A stretch of 64,000 nt of DNA from Balanoglossus misakiensis (Eukaryota; Hemichordata), in assembly GCA_040954595.2 (NCBI GenBank), contig CM082586.2, positions 7,688,001 through 7,752,000 on the forward strand, written 5' to 3'. The translations under genes were made by a program, and so were the position numbers. The notes below the pieces were generated by a model, which saw only the letters and a program-made list of their open reading frames with translations, did no database searches and was not told the DNA's origin. This document shows, in pieces, positions 24,146 through 46,510 of this stretch (positions are counted from its first letter, which is position 1; the number at the start of each line of letters is the position of its first letter).

Positions 24146-27100
24146 ATGTTTGGAAGATTCGCAGAATTGGCCATGGCTTGGCAACCTTCAAGTTTGCCAA
24201 TATTAGTTGGATGTGGTGCTTTGTATCTGACGTATTACTTGCTCGTCGTCGTCAAGGTACGTTAAAATTACAGTTACATGCGTTTGCAAGATGATTCTAC
24301 ACGAAGGTCACCTTGCATGGAACATGAAGGTCACTGACCGTATATGTATGTTGACGTGGGCATTTTTAAATACATGTACCATGCAGTACATATACCAATT
24401 TTTCTGTGCAGTGAACAGTTTACATGTGCATGTATAAATTGCATAACAATCAGTACCTGTCCCTTTAAACTCTTCTTGCAACCTGAAAGTTCAGCCTGAC
24501 CTTCATACACGCATAAGTCCCCCGTGGTTGGGCACTCCCATAGACGATCTTTATGGGTGCATCTACTTTACACAGGGATTTTGAAAAGTAAGTGTCTCTA
24601 GACAGATTCCATGTATTGGGCCAATTACATAAAGAATGCCAGGTGTCAATCATCACATGTCAATCAATTTGTGTGTCAAAGAACTCACATTTTAGTCACT
24701 TGTTGATGATCATAATCATCATGTCTTTAATTGTTATCATTTCAGAAACCTCAGTTGATTGGTAAAGACAGACGGCTTATTGACTTTTTGTACAAACACT
24801 GTCCGGTGCTAACCGAGAAGTACTGGCCAACGTTTTGGTGTTTTGAAGCCAGAGCGAACACTATAGTGAGGTCAATACTGAAGACTAGCAAGACAGTTGA
24901 CTACAGAAGGTAAGGTACACGTAGTCAAAGTCCAACATTTTGTTTCTTTTGCTTTGTAGACAATATGCCAATGAATTGGTACTTTCTTATTGACAGGAAA
25001 AGCAGTTAGCAGCTTGAAATTATGAATAATGAAAATAGCAAAATTGTACTCTGAGGTTTTTTCATTTTTTATTTTTTGTCAAAAAGTGTAGTTTCCAGAA
25101 ATTTTGTGTCTGGTTGCTTCGAAATTTATAAATGTTGGCATTCCCTTATAGTTTGGTACAGTAATTATTTTTATTTGTTAAACAATTATCCAATTTAAAA
25201 TTTATTTTTTAGGTTTCTTGTGATGGCTTCAATTGGATATATTCAAATTACAAAAAATTTACTAATAAAAAACGAACCTTGATACTATGATAGCTCAATA
25301 CAATGGACATGAGTCATGCTTGCATCACTTCTTATCAAAATGGGAGATCAGTGTCATTGAGACTGCATTTTTTTATCTTCGGGGAAACAAGGTTATAGAT
25401 TGACAGACACTGTCTTCCGCGTAAACACACCACAGATTTGACCACTTTTAAATTGCCGTCATCAAATTTCAGTTGTTTTATTTTAAATACCATTTGCCAT
25501 ATCTAGAAATATTCTGACCTTGATGCAAGCCTTATGGCCAATAGAGAGATAATATTTTTAGCTTGTGCTAATTCAAGTATTAAATATACATGTACATTGT
25601 ATTTGCATGCATGCATGGATGTCTGTTCACTGCCTATTAAAATTTGAAAACCATATCTTGTGTTACAATGGTGTTTGGTGTAGAGATGCAACCACAATGC
25701 TGATGTACACAGTGGTAGTTTAGTGAACGAGCTTGTTAATGTTAGAAGTGTTTTGTGTATTTGACAGGGAAAAGTTGGAGACTGCCGATGGTGGTGAAGT
25801 GTATTTGGATTGGTTAGACAATGAGGAGAGTGAGAATTACAGTGATAACAAGACAAGACCAACGGTCATTATTTTACCAGGACTAACTGGTATGTGCTTC
25901 TTTGGAGTTTGGAATACTTGTCTTTTTTTGCCGGAGCTTCATGGAACCTTTTTAAATTAAATATTTTTCTTGTACAAAGAATCAGTGGGTCCTGGGACCC
26001 AAGCATTTAATAGGTTTTGCAGTATGTTTTTCAGTTGTTTAACTTCTAGGAATTTGTATATTGGAAGAAAGGATAGACTGAATCATGGAAGTTTTATAAT
26101 AAGGTTGCAAAACTATTTTGGACATCAGGAATTCTCAACATATCTACATATACGTGACATAGACCTCTGCATGTATCCCTTGGAGCTGCTTATTGTGATC
26201 ACTTGTAGTAAACTGTCTATGGTATTTTGTTGCTAACTTTGCTGTTGATTGAACCCTTTCACCCCCCAGTTCCCTCTTTAGAGGTCCAACCTTACCATAA
26301 AAACAATGGGTTTAGGCTGAACCATGGTGATGAAAGGGTTAAAGATAGCTTTATACTAAGCCATACTTTCATTGAATTCAGGTGACAGTCAGGATAAGTA
26401 TATACTTCACATGGTTCAAAATGTTGGCCAACTTGGATATCGTGCTGTGGTCTTCAACAACAGAGGGAATGGAGGCGCTCAACTGAAGGTAAGTCAAATT
26501 CATTTTGATGCTATGGTAATCTGTTAAAATGTTTTAGACAGCCAAAAATCATCAATCTCGAAGCCAATATTACTTGCTGCATTTGTACTATGTCTGGTAT
26601 TAAGCATATTAAACTCATTCAACTTTTTTCACATTTTTTTATTTTTCTGTTACGAAGTTTCAGAATGACCCATCATCACTTTAGCTTATGTACTTCCATT
26701 TCTTATAAACATGGTCAGCCATCTTGAAATTGTGCTGACCATATGAGATTTTCATCACTCACTTAGGTAGCAAAAGCATATTTAAGGTAGAGAGAATTGT
26801 TCCAGTTCTACAGTCTACATATTGGAGAATCAGACTTACATCTTTTTTTCTTGCAGACACCAAGGACATACTGTGCCACCAACACTGAGGACCTTCACAT
26901 GGTTGTACAGCATATTAAGAGCCAGTATCCAAACGGTCCATTGATTGCTGTTGGTGTGTCTTTGGGAGGGTGAGTATAACATAAACTTATTCTGATGCAT
27001 CATAAAAGTTTTGAACTTTATAATCATTTTCATTTCCTTTCATGTGGTATATTAATTTTAATGAAATGCCAAAATTAATTATATCAGTTTCAAAAATGTA

Positions 27101-28944
27101 CTACATGTACATGTACTGCATATGACCCTGAGTGCATGTATTGTGTCTGAAAATTTGCATGAAAATTTGCATGACTATCCAAGCATAGGATGGAATCTGT
27201 GTCTAGAGTTGAATGACATTGTGAGATAGTCATCATTAACTGCTCGAAAGAAGAAAATTAATATCACGTGGGGTTGATACTGGGGGAAAGATAATGGCAG
27301 ATAGTTAATGTTATACTACAAGTATCTGAATGTAACCTAGAGTTGCAAAAAATAGATGTGCAGACTTATTCAGGAAGGTCGTTTTGAAGGTCATGTCTGA
27401 AAATGATGGTATTTCAGAATGATTTTATCTGAATTTGTTTTATTTCAGAATGATTTTATTTCACTACATTGCTAAGACTGGCCAAGACTGTCAGCTGCGA
27501 GCTGGTATGGTCATCTCCACCGCATGGAATGTTTTCAAGACGACAGAATCTCTGGAATCGACTGTTAACTATCTTGTCTTCAATCAATTCTTGACTGGTC
27601 TGCTCAGAAATGCTGTGCAGAGGTGGGTCACCTGCTTGGGTACAATATAGTCAATTTTGAAAAAGGATAAGGAGGTATAGCTACAGGGGGTGTAATTTTC
27701 GTTGAGTAAATCTTCTGTACACGCGGAAAATGATCTTTTATTTCTAATATTTGTATAAGCTGATGATTCGAGAATTGCTTGGAAATTGGGTAATTTTTAG
27801 AATGATACTGGATTTATTCAAGTGTTGCAAATATTACATAAGGATTTTATTTTTATTAACCTGCAGGCATATCCGGATGTTTGAAAGCCATTTTGATGTA
27901 GATCATGTTATGCAGGTAGGAAACATTACATTTCAGCTGTCTTTATTAAATTGATAAATTTCTGTATGTTGATCCACCACGTTAGTACCATGATTAAATT
28001 CTTCATGAACCTGTCATTTTGCATTTTACTTCCTTGTTATTTTTGGCACCAATAAACTCCCACAAAATGAGCTCATCTCTCCAGGCTGTAAATAACAATT
28101 TTTTTTTAATATTTCAGTCACGGACCATCAGAGACTTTGATGAGAGGGTGACCGCAAAGATGTTTGGTTATGACAGTGTGGAGCACTATTATACCGAGGC
28201 AACTCTGAGCGACAAATTAGATGCTGTGAAAATTCCTGTCCTCTGCCTCACAGCTGCTGATGATCCGTTTTCACCAAAGAGTGGTAAGTAACAGGCTGAT
28301 GATCATCTTATGCGCATGTGCGTAATTTTGTGTGTACAAACATTACATCCAATACAAATGTTCTGTAAATTTTGCGTTCGATGTATTCAAATAGTGGACT
28401 GTCTTTGCTTCCACATTTCATGCGCACCGTACAAGTAGACTTAAGTTTTGTCCCTTATTTTCACCCAATTTGCTGTCTTTTCCCGATCTCCGACACAGAC
28501 TATGGTCAACGCCATCTTGTCTGTTGTTAGGACAGCATGCTGCCTTATGGCATTGACTTATACAATTTTGTAACCAGAGTCTCTGGTAGTTATTTTTTTC
28601 ATGGTACTTATAGTTACTGGTTATAGTTGTGAGTTCTTTCTTTGCTGAAACATAATGAATTTAGTTGATTGTGGTCCAAGAATTTGAATCCTTTCAAACA
28701 AAATAACTTCTGATCAATTGTGTTGACTTTTCATTTTAATTTTCCTTTTCTTTCAGCACTTCCGCTTGCAGAAGCGAAACAACATCCCAACATTGTATTT
28801 GCGGTGACATCCCACGGTGGCCATATTGGATTTTGTGAAGGCTTGTTGCCAAGGCATAAGAGCTATATGGACAGAGTGATGATCCAGTATATTGATGCAA
28901 TATTTAAACATTCAGATGAAGAATTAGACTATGACGAGTTTTAA
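24146..28944 (+). CDS. ABHD3: ABHD1/3-type alpha/beta hydrolase (phospholipase-like), 9 exons
   Basis: Exons 24146-24256, 24746-24909, 25768-25889, 26382-26488, 26857-26969, 27449-27622, 27867-27915, 28118-28283 and 28757-28944. Total 1,194 nt, 397 residues, all phases consistent. An N-terminal hydrophobic anchor (about 15-36) is followed by [19 protein letters not shown], typical of ABHD1/ABHD3, then VIILPGLTG and the oxyanion region FNNRGNGG. The nucleophile elbow is GVSLGG (split by the 26969 junction), the acid is in TAADDPFSP, and the catalytic His is in SHGGHIGF. Vertebrate ABHD3 hydrolyses medium-chain and oxidised phosphatidylcholines at membranes. Length is close to human ABHD3 (409). 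ABHD1 versus ABHD3 cannot be settled here. Confidence 0.93.
26249..26342 (+). mobile_element. Small TTAA-flanked MITE, copy C
   Basis: A 94-bp element in an ABHD intron. The left end is TTGAACCCTTTCACCCCCC and the right end GATGAAAGGGTTAA. Same internal blocks and orientation as the copy at 20309. Confidence 0.68.
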
Positions 28945-29181
28945 CTAAAATTGCAACTGTACCTCCATCAGGGGAAGAAAATATTCAACACCAGAAATGC
29001 AATTGAAGTGAATCTTGATAATATTTTGGATGGAATTTTAAGGAGGATTTCTACAGAAAAATGTTAGTACACCACAAAATGTGATTTTTGGTACTTTTGT
29101 CATGTAAATATGCCTTGTATGATGATTGGTGTTTATCGATTTGAGAGCAGATTTTACCTGTCTCTCTTTTAATGTTAAAAA

Positions 29182-29187
29182 AATAAA
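29182..29187 (+). terminator. Likely poly(A) signal of ABHD gene
   Basis: AATAAA about 240 bases past the ABHD stop codon, the first good hexamer downstream. Confidence 0.5.
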
Positions 29188-31175
29188 ACATTTTATGGCA
29201 AATGTTTAATGCGAAGTATTGTAAATTCATGTACCGGTAATGTGATTGAATTGCAGCAGCCATCAAGGTTCTACTAGTCCATAAACTTCCAAGGTACATG
29301 TATTATAATTTCCTTTGACTGAGTAAGAGTGAATAATGAAGAGAACACAGCTGAAAACGCCTGCGAACGTTTTTGAATATTTTGTGGCACTTCTACAAGT
29401 GTATGCATCGAAAATATTACGCTGTCCAAAACTGTGGCAATGAATGAATTCGACCTCACAAAACAAAAAAACAAAACAGTCACTTACACGTGCCGTTGAG
29501 GGCGATGTATGATTGTGGTGTCATTGGAGGAGCTGCATGGAGTTAATTATTATCGACGAAATGACGAAACGACTGAACAAAAGAGAAATTAATAGAAAGA
29601 AAGAAAATGAAATATATAGCAAGAAACACACTGTGGTGAGAAATGAAGCCGACGAGCAGCAAAACACGATATTACTACAGCGCCCCCAAGTTGGTAAGGG
29701 ACTGGAAATAAATTATAAGGAGGGAGGCCAGTGGTATGTTGTTGTTGTTGGGTAATAAAATTAATTCCGTTACCTTGTTTGCGTTGACAATAACATCAAA
29801 AGAACAACATAAGTTCTAGGGTTCCACAACCATGAAAACGCTGGGTTAGGGTTGGGGTTAGGCGCCGGAGGCCTAATGGGGCTGTTCTTTTGATATTTTG
29901 TACAAGGCGTCAGACAATTTGAAAAAAATTTAAAACCGCGTTTCACGACGGCTGTATTGTATATCTGACAAAGATACACACAGCGTCCGCTTTGTCAAGG
30001 ACGGTCGAACCCTTTACATCAACATCGAGGTAAAAGGTAAAAGTTGCTACGTGAATGCTGAAGAAATTCTGCCACACCCTCTGTTATTATCAATGGTGGA
30101 ATTGACGCCATTATTCTCGCTGCAACCAAAGTATTGTGGAAACTTCATATACTAATTGTGTCTCCCATAAACGGCATAGCCACCTGCCTGTCCTGCATGT
30201 GAAATGTGTATACATAAACACACACTTCAATATTTTAGACGACAACATGGACGATTTTGTTGAAGACCAACGTTCCATGTCAGTAAAAAGTTTCAATACG
30301 TAAATCTTGTATTTTTGACGAAACTGAGTTATGCGACTGTGTTGAAAAATGGCCATGTGTGTCTGTACGATTCCAAATTAAGGTTTTCAAACACCTTAAC
30401 AAATCGGGTTAAACGAAGCGGAAAATGTTGATCTTTCAAGCTAAGACGATTGGGTGTATTTGTTTATGCCCATTGAATTCTTCTACTGTGCTCTGTATAT
30501 ACTCTCGCTGTGGACTAACAATCGCAGAACGACTTACAAATGTACGAGTGTCCCTAAAATAGATTCAGAATAATACACCCAATGAATCCGAATTCACGAT
30601 CAAGTGAACCTTCTTCTCGAAAGCCAGTGATCAAAATGTGGAGGCGTGACTAATTAAAGGTAGAATGAACCTTTAAAATCAAAGCCTTAAATTGATCCAT
30701 CAACGGATTATTGAGACTGGATGCGAAATTCTGACGTTCTCTGGGATAGTCTTGAAAGTAGGTCACGATTGAGACGTGTTTTAGTGATGTCAGAGGACGT
30801 ACCGTTTCATTCTTTAGCATTCATAAACGCTTTTATTGATATCTAGTCAGTCATGTAATGCCAGAGTTCTCCATGCCTATTTTGGCCCATTCTAATTGCG
30901 GGACTCGCCCTTCTTGAATAAAGAGAACTTCGTGAATCTGCTCATTGTGTCGTCATTCACAGAGGAATCTTCCACGACTATATTTCAATTTACTCACAAT
31001 ATTTTGTCCGTTGTTCGTGAAGAATGATATGATGAAGTTGGCGCCAACACAATATGCCGTCGACACCGTGTAAAATATCAGTGCATCGTCGTCATAGACT
31101 TACATCGAAACTTTTATGAAATAACACCGCGCTGTTCTCGTGCGTCAATTATTTTCCCTGTATTCTTGAACCACC
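29188..31175. other. Intergenic spacer, no gene seen
   Basis: Short ORFs only, without recognisable motifs. The one at 29,513-29,755 is Lys/Glu/Asn-rich and probably spurious. There is a small telomere-like patch at 29843-29862 (GGGTTAGGG then GGGGTTAGG). The 5' UTR and promoter of the sialyltransferase lie at the right end. Confidence 0.5.
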
Positions 31176-33946
31176 ATGCAGCGACGTTGTCGCAAACTTC
31201 TGTTCGCCATCCTTGTGACGCTCGCTATCACCAACAGTCTGGTCATCGTTGTACTTATAAGGGGGACTGTCTTCATGAGTAGACCTTATAGGATACCCAC
31301 GCGAGACGTCCAAGATGTCCCGGTTGCTTTGAATGAAGAAGCGCCCGAAATTCTCGCCAAGGAGCACAAGGAAACCTCGCGCTCTAAGCCCGCTTTGAAC
31401 GGAGAAGCGCCCGAAATTGTCCTGAAACCTAATGCATCCGACCCAGTAAAATCTGAACCAGTGGAGAGGAACCCGGGAGACCCGCAGCTCAGCGAGACAC
31501 ACTTGGTGAAAACAAACGCTACGGAAGTGGACCTGCATGATTTGGACTCGGGAAGAGCGGCCCACAACAAAACGAAATCCACGGAAATAAAACCTGATCA
31601 GCGTGGATCTCGTCTGTCAGCTGGAAAGCAAGACACGCCTAGCAAATCCAAGAAGGACAAACCTCAGACAAAAAATAAAAGCAAAGGGAAAAAGAAGATC
31701 AAATGGAAACCAAGACCCGTACACAGATCGGAATATCTTTGGCTTTTGGCAAAAAGTATCCACTCCAATTGGACGTTCAATGCCAAAGCGGCCGGGACTA
31801 TCAGGTAAGTGAAAGTACATGCAGTCAAACCTGTTTTAGTAGCCACCTAAATGGTGGAAACTTGTCTATAATGCACGGCCACTTTCTTAAGCTTACAATA
31901 CCTGTAAAATTCACACGTGCATTAATCCAAAGACAAAGATTGTCTGTGATTAATCTACCTTTCTGTAAAGATCACTTGTCAGTAAAGGCCCTTAGGGATC
32001 CGTTATTAAACAAAATAACCCGTTTTTGGAGGAGTCGTGGTAACTTTTGAAAAGAAAAAAGACACACAGTTGCAGTGGAATTCATTATCATTGATTTGTC
32101 ATTCACAGATCTCTTCTGGAGAGCAAATGTAACACGTCAAAAATGATGGTGTCGACGCAGAAAAATGTACAGCTGAACAAAACCCTTTGGTATGACTCCA
32201 AAAAAGACAGCATGATGATTACCCCGAGTGAGTACAACAGGCTGGCAAAAGTAATTGATCTTCCATTATTACCACCCTAGCCTGCAATATTTGCTATGTA
32301 CCTGGACCATACACACAGATAGACAGACAATATTTGGGTAATTCTATCGTGTCTTTCCACCAGCTTGTGAGTCACCCCAGAATAATATTCCCCTCGACCT
32401 TTGAACTGGGTGACGTCAAGGTGATCCACACTAACCCACAGACTCTTCTCAGGATATACCTTACAAGGAAAAGTCATTCAAGAAATGTAGTTTAGTTGGA
32501 AGCAGTGGAATTCTGCTGGGCAGCAATTGTGGCCAGGAAATCGATTCTTCTGATTTTGTATTAAGGTAAGCATTTGCTTATATGTTCATCTCTTGGTAAC
32601 TCCCTTCCATATATGGGTGCGGTACTCGTTTTATAATGCTCGTATACACACACAAGTAAGTATATCGACATGAACTAATGTTGGTTGACAAATAAAATCG
32701 CGAAAACAATGCCAAAAGTTGCAGCTCATGGGTCTTTAATTAAAGCACTGTGGGCGGGAGGGGGGGGGGGCTTGGTCACACGAGATATGACCAAGTTACC
32801 CCACCCCAGTTCCTCCCATTCAACCCCTTCTTGTACTCTTAAACTATTAGTATATCTTATATGCAGCAGGAACTTGTATACTCAATTTTACTCCTTTGGG
32901 CTTATATTTCAGGTACAATCTGGCAACGGTTAGTGGATATTCACAAGATGTCGGGAGAAAGACAGACTTGGTGACGTGCAATCCGATGGGTAATCTGGTC
33001 AAAGAGTAAGTAAATAAACGGATGGGAATCACACAGTTGTGTGGGATTGATTGATTGGAAAGTACATGTATGTGTACATGTAGTTGCACTTGGATTATTT
33101 ATTTATGCAAATGATCTGCACACGAACTGACACCAGGCTAAAAGTAGGAATTTTCGGCCACTGTATTTTAGCCTGGTACACACGCTCTTGAATTTTCTCC
33201 CTTTATCCACAGCTATTTTTCCAAGGGGAAGAAAGGAGAAGAAAGATTCAAAGCGTACGTGACCAAGGAATATCATAACGCCACAATTTGGATGGCAGCA
33301 TTCGTCCACCATAGGACCCCTGCACCAGCATTCAAGGCTTATGATTTACTGGAGGACACAGACTTGAAAGTTGTGTACGGCCACCCAGATTATATCGCAT
33401 CAGTGGACAACTTCTGAAGACAGAAATCATTCACCATTAATAGGGTCAACGCTTTGAGACCGTCATCAGGTAATAGGCATTTTATAGTTTAATGTCAGTG
33501 CCATCGAGACGCGATCGTTTCTCGCACTCCTGGCCGCTGTGTGTAAGGTCCACTCTTTTTGTTGACAAATGAATTCTAGTCCGGACTTGAATTGCACAAT
33601 TGTATTAGAGAGCAAGTACACCATCAAGTGTTTCTGGGTTGCTTCCATAACCACGAGCCGCATCACTCACTAATGAGCGGCATCACTCGCTTCTTTTTTC
33701 AGGATTATTCCTCTTCACAACCGTGATGAGTTTCTGCGAAGAGGTTCACCTCTACGGATACTTTACAAACTAGATCCCGAGGGACACCATCTCTACTACC
33801 ATTATTTTGATAAAAACGCGGTGATGCTTCTCCCCGAGCAGGTCAAGGTGAAGAAACATGACATGCCCACAGAGTTTAAAATCTACCTCGATTTTCACAA
33901 CAAGGGAATTGTCCGATTGCATGTCGGAAAATGTGATGCTCCGTGA
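31176..33946 (+). pseudogene. ST8Sia-like alpha-2,8-sialyltransferase with stop and frameshift
   Basis: Exons 31176-31804, 32109-32250, 32468-32565, 32913-33005, 33213-33469 and 33703-33946. It would be a type II Golgi enzyme of family GT29: short cytosolic tail, signal-anchor helix (about 8-28), long Lys/Pro-rich stem with two ALNxEAPEI repeats, sialylmotif L ([18 protein letters not shown], then DVGRKTDLVTCNP), sialylmotif S (RPSSGLFLFTT, CEEVHLYGYF) and motif VS HDMPTE. Two breaks lie in the conserved half. TGA at 33415 falls where the family usually has Trp, after HPDYIASVDNF. Near 33764-33770 the frame shifts, so TAG at 33771 is read while homology continues to TGA at 33944. Splice sites remain intact. 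Pseudogene, null allele or sequencing error are all possible. Confidence 0.8.
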
Positions 33947-34326
33947 CAGTTGATCTTTCTTTTTCGGTACTGAGACTGCGTCAACTTTGGCCACCTGTTG
34001 TCTGTGCGATTTGTATGATAGGGCCAAATCGTTATTTTAGATTATTATAGATTATTCTCTCTACGTTCTTAGGAAAGGTTTGGAGGTCTATCAGTTTTTT
34101 TTAATATTTCCCCGATGCTCTTACTGCCTTAATCTATTTCATAACTATACTTAATTGGGACTTCAAAAATGCATTATTGTTTTCTGTGTATTAATTAAAC
34201 CCACCGTGACAGAATTGTGAAACATTATTTCAAGAACCAGTATACTAGTATTTACTCAGAGCGTTCATATATACGTGCGTGCATGCGCACATCAGGTGAC
34301 CATTATAATCAAATGTCAGGGATGTG

Positions 34327-34371
34327 TTTATTTATAATATATGTAATTTTTTACTTTCTTGGGTAAATAAA
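34327..34371. terminator. Overlapping convergent poly(A) signals
   Basis: The minus-strand AATAAA (plus TTTATT, 34327-34332) serves the protease gene and the plus-strand AATAAA (34366-34371) the sialyltransferase. Each lies beyond the other, so transcripts using them would overlap by several tens of bases. Use of these hexamers is inferred from position only. Confidence 0.4.
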
Positions 34372-34636
34372 ACAATGAAAAAGATAGCGTCATCGATTGG
34401 AAATTCAGGAGAAAGCACGTTAAATCGCCACACATATATTACGAAGGAAATATCTGATTAACAGTGCAGTTGCTGTGATGAATGTACGCGGATAAATATA
34501 TGTGACGTCACGGTAAAAAATCATTCACGGAGGTCACACAATTCGAAGTCAGCTGGCAATTGTTAAATCTGCAAATGGCATTGTTATTATAAGTGAATGC
34601 AGTTTTAGCAAAGATAAGGTAAACCTGTATTTCACG

Positions 34637-43820
<9,184 letters not shown>

Positions 43821-44269
43821 TTTCCTCTTTCTCCGCTGCGATTTCGTTTATGGCATGCCACAATGTGTAATGATCATTGCAAATAGTTGCAGCGAATTTA
43901 CGCTTCCTTGTATTATTTAAATGAGGTGATTTAAATTAAACATTCCGATAGCCAGTGCCTTGCGAGTTCAATCATGATGTCGCAATCTTGACGTCACATA
44001 TTGTGGGTGGGACCACGCTGTAGGCCTACTTGCGCCTATGACATCGTTACCAAGTCACTTTAAGAGTGCTTGTAGTTTGCATGAGTCTGTCATGAGGCCG
44101 CATCGGTGAATATTATAAAGGTATTGCTGAAATGAAGAAATTCGGTCACGTGGAATAAACCAGGTTGGCCTGTCGGCCACCTGCGCGTGCGTGATTGCGT
44201 GCGTGCGATCTGGAAACCTAGCGCCCTCATAACACCAACAAGATTAGGTAATGGAATCAATTTTATTAT

Positions 44270-44270
<1 letters not shown>

Positions 44271-44342
<72 letters not shown>
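44271..44342. repeat. (CAA)n microsatellite
   Basis: About 24 uninterrupted CAA units. The poly-Cys reading on the opposite strand is an artefact of the repeat. Confidence 0.95.
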
Positions 44343-45012
44343 CTGCTGTGAATATATGACACCAGCAATCTGGAAAAAAAAAACTTTCCTGTTCGCATAA
44401 AATCTATCGATTTAGTTTTGATGACCCCGATTGACCCCTTTGGGGAATTCCAGTTTCCATTTATAGATACCACTTCCGGGGTACATTTTTAGTCTGTATA
44501 TTCAGAAAATATCCACGGACAGCCGGGAAGTCAGTAAAACAACCAAGTTCAAAAAACTCAATTAAAATACTCTTATTATTACAAATTCAACTGTTAGACA
44601 GAGTTTGCACTGGAAATATTACTTTGTTTACAACAATTTGATTAACGAATGAACAAACTGCGAATATCTGGATGTGTATGCCTACGTGAATATCAAAGTG
44701 CAGCATCGGAGGGCTTCCACTCAACGCGATAAATACTGACAAAAAAGTACATTCATACGCGATCGTGGATTAAATCGAGGATCTACTCATAATTTTACAT
44801 TGCTGAAGGTATGTAACTTAATCGATATTCGTTAATTATACCGTTCTCGCCCGTACCTCAGTTGTTTTTCTTCAAGTGTCCGTAGCAATGACGTCTATGG
44901 GATCTCATTCTCAGTATGTACAGCAGTGTCTCACTGCTGTACTTTACACTAACACTTCTAATATATGAGGTAAAAGACCGTCCATGCTCATCCTTCCACC
45001 CACCGGGCGTGG

Positions 45013-45188
45013 GCTCTATCCCTTGATTTGACCATGGAGGCACTCCACCGTCGGGTACCTCCATGGTCAAATCAAGGGGTAGAGACTAAGGCTCTCAAAA
45101 CAACAACGCGAAGCACCACTGATACAGTGGGTAGCCTAGTCCTGCATAGAGGTCTGTGTGTTCCTGGCACACAGATCTCTACGCAGGG
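45013..45188. repeat. Two strong hairpins next to a long G run
   Basis: Arms around 45013-45043 and 45055-45084 pair across CTTGATTTGACCATGGAGG. Arms 45141-45160 and 45168-45188 pair across CCTGCATAGAGGTCTGTGTG. A run of about 18 G follows at 45,194. Likely the core of a foldback element. Its outer ends are not clear. Confidence 0.65.
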
Positions 45189-45749
45189 CTGATGGGGGGG
45201 GGGGGGGGGGGGTGCGTTGTTGATTTGAGGGTCCGTGCCACACACAGGTTGGTTTTACATTGTACCTGCACATTATGGATTGTCTTCATTTATATAGTGC
45301 GATGACTGACTGGATTAGTTATGTCGGCGTTTCATAACCAAATGTAAAGTGCTCAATTTAACTAGGGTTCTGCAATACCATGTCCAGTTTTCGCCAGGCG
45401 CTAGAGGTTGCTGTCCAAACCGTTAGCACCAGGCAAAAACCACAACCTACCGGTACATGTATATATATAATTCTAAAAAATTTTTCCAGTTCACTTCTCA
45501 ACGTATAAAGAGAGAACGTGAATCCAATTGTAGGGGGAACAAGAGTCAAAATTGTCAACTGAAATATTTTATTGTTCAGATACATGTAGTGTAATGGAAA
45601 CCACATTAGTGCTTTATTAGCCAAAGGTATTTGTCATTTTCCGGGATAACATACTTCGTACATTTGAACAGAGTGGTTGGAATTTCTATGGGGTAGCCTA
45701 TTACAGTATGGTTTCATGTAAAAATGTGAGCTATTGGTTGTAGAGACAC

Positions 45750-46012
45750 TTAAGGCTGCCGCACACGAGAGAAATTAGCTGAGCAAAAAGTCATTCGAGG
45801 AATTTTGCTCAGCAATTTTCCTCCCGTGTGCGGGCGATTTTTTCCTGATCTTTTTACTTTTGCGCCGCGGATCACGATATTCAACATGTTTGATATTTTT
45901 TTCCTCGCGAGGAAAATTACTCAAGACCACCGCAAACGAGAGAAACTTGCTGAGCAAAATTCCTCGAATGGCGTTTTGCTCAGCTGATTTCTCTCGTGTG
46001 CGGCGGCCTTAA
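45750..46012. mobile_element. 263-bp TTAA-flanked foldback MITE
   Basis: It begins TTAAGGCTGCCGCACACGAG and ends CTCGTGTGCGGCGGCCTTAA. Termini are near-perfect inverted repeats and TTAA sits at both ends, as expected for a piggyBac-type target duplication. Inside, GCTGAGCAAAA and TTTTGCTCAGC repeat in both directions, giving two nested pairs of arms. No ORF of note. Confidence 0.8.
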
Positions 46013-46510
46013 GTGAATACATGTACATGTATCAACAATATGCTTCAATTCACAATTTGTATTTAATAGGGTAGTGTACTCCCTTTGTATGTGGTTTTCT
46101 AAATGTTCAATTATTTATGGGCTGTCATGGTGGAAGTTCAAGGTGACATTGGTATTTTAAATGGTGATGATTGCCATTTACTGTAGCAGCTGTGAAAAGT
46201 TTTACTGTCAAAGATAGTCCTCTTTCTGGATAGCAGTAAGTTGGGATTTCCATGAGCATAACACTCAGGAAATAGGATACTACTGGTAACAGATGTACCG
46301 AGTCTGTGTTGTGTATGGCTGAGGCCAAGGCTGTTGTACGTGTACATTTGTATAATGAGGAATTTTGTTTAGGATTAATTCATATAAAAATTGTATTGAA
46401 TATGAACAATTAAATGAATTTGCAGAGCAATGGATTTGTTAGTTTACCATGTCAAAGGGCACACCACACCTCTTATTAAACATGTCACATATTTCAGTGT
46501 GGATTTAGTA

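Noticed and set aside
29513-29755. Lys/Glu-rich 80-codon ORF
   Set aside because: Low-complexity composition, ends in a GTT repeat, no family resemblance and no splice context.
29843-29862. Interstitial telomere repeat
   Set aside because: Only two imperfect TTAGGG-like units, easily chance.
44090-44473. Poly-cysteine ORF
   Set aside because: It arises from the CAA microsatellite read on the opposite strand.
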